Shown: one piece after another, positions 9,024 through 13,793 of the stretch
Layout: each line of letters begins with the position of its first letter
Numbering within the stretch: the first letter of the stretch is position 1
Assembly: GCA_026770595.1 (NCBI GenBank)
Contig: MU634268.1
Coordinates: 1 to 13,793, forward strand
Origin: Ochromonadaceae sp. CCMP2298
Lineage: Eukaryota; Sar; Synurophyceae; Ochromonadales; Ochromonadaceae
Length of the DNA stretch: 13,793 bases
Direction: 5' to 3'
Notes under the pieces: model-generated
The model's database searches: none
Told to the model about the DNA's origin: nothing
The model's input: the letters and a program-made list of their open reading frames with translations, nothing else
Position numbers and translations under genes: made by a program

Positions 9024-9133
9024 ATGCCACTGCCTCTGCAAATATGAGGCTGTCTCAATTTCTGCTCCGCTACCTCTGTCTTAGTGCAGCCACTGCAATT
9101 ATGAGGCTGCCTCTGTCTCATTGCTGCCTCTCA
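9024..9133. repeat. Degenerate ~64-bp duplication next to the kinase 3' end
   Basis: GCCACTGC followed within a few bases by a TATGAGGCTG block occurs near 9024 and again near 9088, each followed by CTGTCTCA and CTCCGCTACCTCTG or CTGCCTCTC. The two halves appear to be diverged tandem copies lying just downstream of the kinase stop codon. Confidence 0.6.
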
Positions 9134-9136
9134 TGC

Positions 9137-12100
9137 TCACACGTTGTGCGCGTTGTCTGCGCTGCTGACGCTGGAAGCTTGGCGTACTGTGTTGTGCGTC
9201 TCCTGCTGGTCGGGGTCGACGCCGACCTTTGATCCCCGGCGGCTCACGTTAAACATGGCGGATAGGGCTGATTCAGGGATTAGGGTCTGCGCTGACGCAG
9301 CTGATTCTGATTTGAAAGTGTCCGGGTGACGATTGGGGACGGCGTCGGGGTGAGGCTTGTTGGAGAAAACGCTCAACATCTGTTAGGGTCAAGGAGGGGG
9401 TCAGGGGTCAGGGGTGAGGGGTAAGAGTATGAGTTTGGGTATGGGTTAGAGTCAGAGTGGAGTGCAGTTACAGTGGGCGAATAGTACGTACCATGCTCTC
9501 GAAAATCTCTATGCGCAGTGGCTTGGCGAGCACTGCGTTGGCTCCTGCGTCCATGAACACGTCCACGTCCTCCTGCATCTAAGACAGTAGAGAATGAGAC
9601 AATAGAGAATGAGGTACAGAAGGGATGAGAGGAAAGTACGTTAGAAAGGAGTGTAGGTGTAAGTGCAAACTGTATACACCCCGATACTTTAAACTTACCA
9701 CGTTGCCAGTCACGCCCAGGATGAAGCTGTCGCAGCCCATCTCTCTTAGGTGCTTGGTGGCAGTGGGGCCGTCCATCACGGGCATCTCGTAGTCCATGAG
9801 GAGGGCACAGGGCTGGGTGCCGTCTGCGCACATTTGCTGGTACACCTCAACTGCCTCCTGCCCATCGGACGCCTCGCGACACACTGAGACAATAGGAGTA
9901 TAGAGGGGGGCAGAGGGAGGGGGAGTGTAAAGTTAGGATAAGGTGTAAGTGCAAGCCATATACTCCACGCCGCGATACTCTACAACCCCCCCCTTACCGT
10001 AGCCCTTGCCCTGCAGGATGCGCACCAGCAGCTTCCTGTTGGACAGCGCGTCGTCGATTACCAGCAGGTACTTGGTAGTAATGTTTTCCAGGTGGGAGAA
10101 GGGCACTTGTTCTTCCAAACCGGCGCCCCCTTTATCCTCGTCGCCTTTATCCTCATCCCCATCCGCTTTATCCGAGGGTCCCATGCAGAGTGTGGGGTCG
10201 AGTAGGTCCTGCCTAAGCCCCTCCACCTTATACAGAGGCAGCTCGATCACAAAGGTGGCTCCTATGCCCAGGCCCTCCGAGGACACTCGCATCGTGCCCC
10301 CGTGCTGCTCCACGATGCCCTTGCCGATGAACAGCCCCAGGCCTGACCCCCCGCCGGCCTGCAGCGTGTTTACGTCGAATTGCACACCCTCTTTGCAGAT
10401 ATCGAGCGCCTGCGCAGGGGAAAGGCCTGCGCCATCGTCCTCCACCGTGATGCGCACTGCACCTGCGCGGGGGTGGGAGAGGAATCTGCGTGGAGCTTTG
10501 AGGATCACAGCGCCGGGCAGCCCATCAGACACGAACTCCGCCGTCACAGTCACCGTACCCTCCTTCCCAGTGAACTTTAGGCTGTTGGAGATGAGGTTGC
10601 GCAGCACCTATAGAGAGGAAGGAAAGAGGAAGAGAACAAAGTCAAGTGAGTATTGGTAGGGCGATAAGATAGCGATACATGGTGCAGGAAATAATACCTG
10701 CGTGATGCGTGTGGCGTCTCCCACGCAGTGCAAGTTCTCCAAGATCCCGACCAGCTGCAGAGACGCATCGGCGTCGAACATCTCCCCCTGCAGCTGGAAC
10801 ACGACGCCCTTCTCCCTCGCCTGCAGCATGAAGGTCTTGAAGGTGCGCTGCAGTACATTCCACACAGGCACCATGGAAAACTCCAGCTGCAGCAAGCCAG
10901 ACTCGATCTTCGGAGAGGTTGGGGTAGAGAGAAGGGTAGAGGGGGAGGGGGAGGGGGAGTTAGTGGGCAGGAGCAGATTGAGCGGGTAGCGAGTTTTAGT
11001 CGGTCTTACCTTATCATAATTCAAAAGATCGTTAAGAACATCCACCGCGGCCTCTGAGTTTTCCAGCACGTCCACGGCTATTTTCTTCCAGTCCGCGAGA
11101 GTCGTCTGCAGAACCGCCATCATCTCCTCCGACGACTTGCCAGCCAGCTTTGCGACCAGGCCGTCGAGCTCCGTCGAGAACAGGGTCATGCCTAGGCGCA
11201 CCGCGTTCATGGGGGTTCTAATCTCGTGGCTGACGAAGCGCACGAAGCGACGCTTGGTGTCCAGCACGATCTCCTTGCTGTCCAGCTGTCCGCGCACCGC
11301 CACATCGTACCCCACGAACACCATAGAGACCAGCAGGATCAGCATAACACCCGAGCAGGCAATGATGATAGGCAGATCCGTGTGATAATCGTTGATGAAC
11401 ACCTAGGGAGGGGGTTTTATGCACATTTGAGTGTGCGTGTGGGGGGTTTAATGCACATTCTAGTGGAGAGGGAGGGAGGTGTGGGGGGTTAATATACCTC
11501 GGTGGGGTAGAAGGTCATCTCCAGGTCATACTGCTCGTCCGTCTCGGTCTGCAGCTGGCTGCTCTGCAGGGTGTTGGGCACATGAACCTTGTACTGCTTA
11601 TACCTCTTGCTGGCCACATCCCCATAGCCTGCCGCCTGCGACCCACCTACGATCTCAGCCACACCCTCCTTGATGCGAAGGGTTAGGGTAAAACCTCGGT
11701 GCCTGATAAGTATGAGGTCAGATAGAGATAGGATATCACAGAGAGATAGGAGAAAACAGAGATAGGATGTCGATTAGTCGGAATAGGCATACTGGGGCAA
11801 ACAAATACAAGTTATGCTTGTTATTATTCCACAATGGATATATATATATATAAATATGTATATATATATATATATGTCGTACCGCAATGTGTATATAAAT
11901 ACATATTCGTACCTGATCACAACATCGATGCCGCTATCGGTAGTTGCGAATATCCTGCTCAGGGCGGGGCCCCAGCTGTATTCAGGGAGGGGGTTAGGGG
12001 TGAGGGGTGAGGGTGGGGGTTAGTGTTGTGGTGCGTATGTATTAAACCCCTCCTCCTATGGTGTATATGCGTATTAAACCCTCTCGTACCTGTACTGCCC

Positions 12101-13247
12101 GGCCACCATCGCCACCAACTCATGCTGGGAGCTGTCACCCACCACTACAGGCACCGATCGGTGGTAGTTGACGTATCTGAGTGCAGTGTCTGTCTTCACG
12201 AGGAAGTCTTTCGACTCAGACGATGCGGAGAGTTGGGTAGTCGTGCCGCAGTCTTTGGTCGTGGTGGTGGTCGTGCTGACCTCCACGCAGTGCGCCATTC
12301 GGTCCAGTGCTTCCCCCTTGTTCTCCGAGGCGTATATGTTCATGCCCAGCCCCGTGGGGGGGGAAATGTCCGTGAACAGCACCTGTGAGAGGGCGAAGAT
12401 GCGCCTTTCCTCCCCCCAGGTGGTGCGGCCGGTGGTGTCTGCGGGTAGGACAGGGGGGGGGGGGTGTAGGTCAGGTCAGAGAAAAGGTAGGTGAGTAGGA
12501 GGGACAGATATAGAGAGAATGGAGAGAGCAGAGAGACAGAGAGAGGGAAAGAGAGAACACAGACAGAGAGAGCCATATGTCTCACCGTGGTAGGGGGTGG
12601 AAGATGATCCGGGGAGGAGGCCTTGGGAGGTATCATTCATAGCCCAGACTGGAGAGAGCAGAGAGACAGAGAGACAGAGAGAGGGAAAGAGAGATTAGGA
12701 GAGAATATAGACAGAGAGAGAAATGTGTCTCACCGCCCCTGTCGCCAGCAGCAGAGTAGTAACCAGCCATGTCCGGCGGGATGTTAGGGTCGTTGTCCCA
12801 GTAGTTGAAGATGAACGACTCGTATCGTACCAGGTCTTCCGGCTTGACGCGCACTGCAAATCCAATCGTGTCGGCCCCTGCGATCTCCATCACCAGCGGT
12901 GTTTCAGAGTAGAAGTTGGGCATCACGGCGGTGGGCCAGTCCGCGAGGGCGGGATAACGAGAAGCGTATGCCTGTGACAATAAGATCAAAGCAGTGTCAA
13001 TTTTCTTGAAGTTGTCGTCCAGCTTGGTGACGGCGGCCTCCACGATGCTGGTGAAATGGTCCTTCGCAGAGCTGCGTTCGACGTAATCCACCCCTAGGTA
13101 CGAACCCACACCAACTATCACCGCCGCTAATCCCAGCGTGCCCGCTACCAGAGCCCTGAGCCGACCGATTCTCTTCGCAACAGGGTCCACGGCTGCTGTC
13201 TCTTGCTGTGCTCTTCCCGAGCTGCTGTCTTTGCCTCTGCTGCTCAT
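9137..13247 (-). CDS. Membrane hybrid sensor histidine kinase, CHASE-HisKA-HATPase-REC, 11 exons
   Basis: Inferred exons (minus strand) are 13247-12734, 12648-12586, 12438-12090, 11975-11913, 11702-11498, 11402-11010, 10907-10698, 10607-9998, 9883-9699, 9578-9492 and 9379-9137. All are GT-AG and the frame holds throughout (973 aa). Order: TM1 (about 32-53); an extracellular CHASE-like sensor (about 60-395, with SGIDVVIRHRGFTLTLR); TM2 (about 409-430); HisKA with phospho-acceptor His457 in FVSHEIRTPMNAV; HATPase_c with N-box RNLISNSLKFT, G1 Asp656 (VEDDGAG) and G2 GSGLGL (686-691); a receiver with acidic Asp784/785, phospho-acceptor Asp833 (LLMDYEMPVMDG), Thr861 and Lys883; then a disordered Ser-rich tail. 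All catalytic residues are present, so it should autophosphorylate and relay to its own receiver, then to an HPt protein not seen here. An in-frame ATG at 13418 could extend the N-terminus. The ligand is unknown. The layout resembles plant cytokinin receptors, but I cannot show cytokinin binding. Confidence 0.92.
9579..9698 (-). other. Kinase intron 9, homologous to intron 8
   Basis: This is a 120-bp GT-AG intron. Its AGTATCG, TTGCACTTACACCT (9655-9668) and CTATTGTCTCA blocks recur in the same order in intron 8. Here the CTATTGTCTCA block is followed by T instead of G, and splicing uses an acceptor 17 bp further on (ACTGTCTTAG). Confidence 0.75.
9884..9997 (-). other. Kinase intron 8, homologous to intron 9
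   Basis: This is a 114-bp GT-AG intron. It shares AGTATCG, TTGCACTTACACCT (9941-9954) and CTATTGTCTCA with intron 9, and here the last block continues as CAG to form the acceptor. The two introns flank the 185-bp exon that carries the receiver phospho-acceptor. Confidence 0.75.
11403..11497 (-). other. Kinase intron 5, internally repeated
   Basis: On the plus strand GGGGGTTTTATGCACATT, GGGGGGTTTAATGCACATT and GGGGGGTTAATATAC follow one another, so most of this 95-bp intron is made of three degenerate copies of one unit. Both splice sites (GTATAT and CCTAG) lie within the repeat. Confidence 0.75.
11703..11912 (-). repeat. Kinase intron 4 with TA-rich dinucleotide tract
   Basis: At 210 bp this is the longest intron of the gene. 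It contains two long (TA)n runs at about 11838-11874 and repeated CCTATCTCT units (transcript sense) before the acceptor TTATCAG. It separates the 63-bp exon 4 from exon 5 at the membrane-distal end of the sensor. Confidence 0.8.
12439..12585 (-). other. Kinase intron 2, carrying a copy of intron 1
   Basis: The 5' half (transcript sense, from GTGAGACATATGGCTCTCTC to GCTCTCTCCAT) matches intron 1 almost throughout. Intron 1 ends there at CTCTCCAG, but this copy reads CTCTCCAT and continues about 75 bp to another acceptor, CTACCCGCAG. A run of 12 or more C residues (transcript sense) lies just before that acceptor. Confidence 0.8.
12649..12733 (-). other. Kinase intron 1, homologous to intron 2
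   Basis: This 85-bp GT-AG intron is almost pure CT/GT repeat in transcript sense. About 36 bp next to its acceptor are shared with intron 2 apart from an 8-bp indel (an extra GAGACAGA on the plus strand), and the donor GTGAGACA is the same in both. Confidence 0.8.
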
Positions 13248-13793
13248 CTGCCCGAGCTGCTGTCTTTCCCTATGCCTGGTATGCCGTCTGCTGCTTGCCT
13301 CTGTCTCTCTGCTCTTGTGTCGGACGAGCGTCGGGGTGCCTAAAAAACTGAAATGAAATGACTTCCGAAATATGAACAGTGCAGTGCATGGTTTGTTGCA
13401 GTGGATCAAGAAGTTCATCGTGAATCCGCTCACCTGCCGAGCGGTAGCCAAAACTCAGACCTGAGTTCGAAAGGGTTAACTTTTCACGGTCAAAAGCGCC
13501 TAAATGAGAGAAATTTTGATACAGAAAACGCCGCAACCAGAGTTCGAAGTCGAATCGAGGATAATTCGAAACGAACTCTAGTCGCAGAAACCGAATTTTG
13601 TGCAACATATCTCTCATTTAGGCGCTTTTGGCAGGCAAAAAAACGAATAACCCTTTCGAACTCAGGTCTGAGTTTTGGCTACCCTCGGCAGGTGAGCGGA
13701 TTAGAGTGTATGCGCTCAGCTTTTTTTGCGCTTTTCTCCGCCTCCACAAAAAATTATCCAAATAACGGCAGCCACGAGTTCGGAGAATTCAAC
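13248..13793. other. 5' flank of the histidine kinase gene
   Basis: The 546 bp to the window edge must contain the kinase promoter and 5' leader. The kinase frame stays open upstream to about 13451 with a possible ATG at 13418, but that extension shows no conserved sequence. The inverted repeat at 13423-13702 occupies about half of the region. Beyond it lies only A/T-rich sequence without a recognisable gene. Confidence 0.55.
13423..13702. mobile_element. 280-bp near-palindromic inverted repeat, MITE/foldback candidate
   Basis: The outer arms 13423-13478 and 13648-13702 are reverse complements over 55 of 56 positions, with one 1-nt bulge (AATCCGCTCACCTGCCGAG...AAAGGGTTA). After an unpaired stretch of 12-17 nt, the inner arms 13491-13511 and 13610-13630 pair perfectly over 21 bp (CAAAAGCGCCTAAATGAGAGA). 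Weak pairing (GAGTTCG/CGAACTC) continues towards the centre near 13563. There is no transposase and no clear target-site duplication at the edges. It could be a non-autonomous DNA transposon remnant, a foldback element, or a regulatory or small-RNA-producing hairpin. Confidence 0.6.

Larger units (their letters stand above)
8357..9136. other. Repeat-rich spacer between convergent CysRS and histidine kinase genes
   Basis: 780 bp without a supportable gene. It holds the 3' ends of both genes, an A/T-rich tract near 8637-8680, three AAAACCGG-type repeats (8751-8810), a CTG/CTA triplet array (8824-8945) and a degenerate 64-bp duplication (about 9024-9133). A poly-leucine frame through the triplet array is not considered a gene. 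No tRNA or rRNA was recognised. Confidence 0.65.

Noticed and set aside
9137-9379. Last kinase exon as a separate small gene
   Set aside because: It has a good acceptor (AACAG) and joins in phase directly after the receiver's KPLRIEIFESM, so it is the C-terminal tail.
11679-11695. Telomere-like GGGTTAGGG
   Set aside because: Single occurrence inside a coding exon of the kinase, explained by codons for TLTL.
13535-13570. tRNA T-arm-like GTTCGAA sequences in the inverted repeat
   Set aside because: No matching acceptor, D or anticodon arms could be folded around them on either strand.
13270-13617. 115-codon minus-strand frame across the inverted repeat into the kinase 5' region
   Set aside because: It runs through the hairpin arm and then out of the kinase frame; no domain, and composition does not match the coding exons.
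1-13793. CRISPR array, prokaryotic operon or defence system
   Set aside because: The repeats found are tandem or inverted without spacer structure, and the genes are intron-containing eukaryotic ones.

Overview
This is nuclear DNA from a eukaryote, most likely a single-celled alga or related protist. Four of the five protein-coding genes are split by GT-AG introns of about 60-320 bp, there are no operons, and coding sequence is GC-rich while spacers and introns are simple-sequence rich. All exon junctions below were worked out by eye from reading frame, splice dinucleotides and family homology. The hybrid histidine kinase pairs a CHASE-type sensor with a membrane segment of a style I associate with stramenopile (heterokont) proteins. 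A heterokont alga is therefore my best guess, as an inference only; a haptophyte or other alga is not excluded.

Layout: (1) 284-766 (+) is an intron-less TMEM97/sigma-2 receptor-like ER membrane protein. (2) 3093-1124 (-) is a four-exon DNAJC7/TPR2-type co-chaperone of TPR repeats plus a J domain, convergent with gene 1. (3) 3623-5449 (+) is a two-exon RRP1/Nop52 rRNA-processing protein, divergent from gene 2 across a 529-bp spacer with a 68-bp-period direct repeat. (4) 5760-8356 (+) is a five-exon cysteinyl-tRNA synthetase. (5) 13247-9137 (-) is an eleven-exon membrane hybrid sensor histidine kinase (TM-CHASE-TM-HisKA-HATPase-REC), convergent with gene 4 across a repeat-rich 780-bp spacer. 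A 280-bp near-palindromic inverted repeat lies just upstream of gene 5.

Genes 1-4 are housekeeping (ER lipid/sterol handling, Hsp70/Hsp90 co-chaperoning, ribosome biogenesis, tRNA charging). Gene 5 is an environmental or hormone-like signalling receptor. They do not form one pathway. The most unusual signals are in non-coding DNA. Two pairs of neighbouring introns in the kinase gene (introns 1/2 and 8/9) are recognisably homologous, and in both pairs the ancestral-looking acceptor CAG of one copy reads CAT in the other, with a new acceptor further downstream. This suggests intron duplication or introner-type mobility. A 16-bp identical core inside a 29-bp motif occurs upstream of both DNAJC7 and the cysteinyl-tRNA synthetase. 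The inverted repeat resembles a MITE or foldback element.
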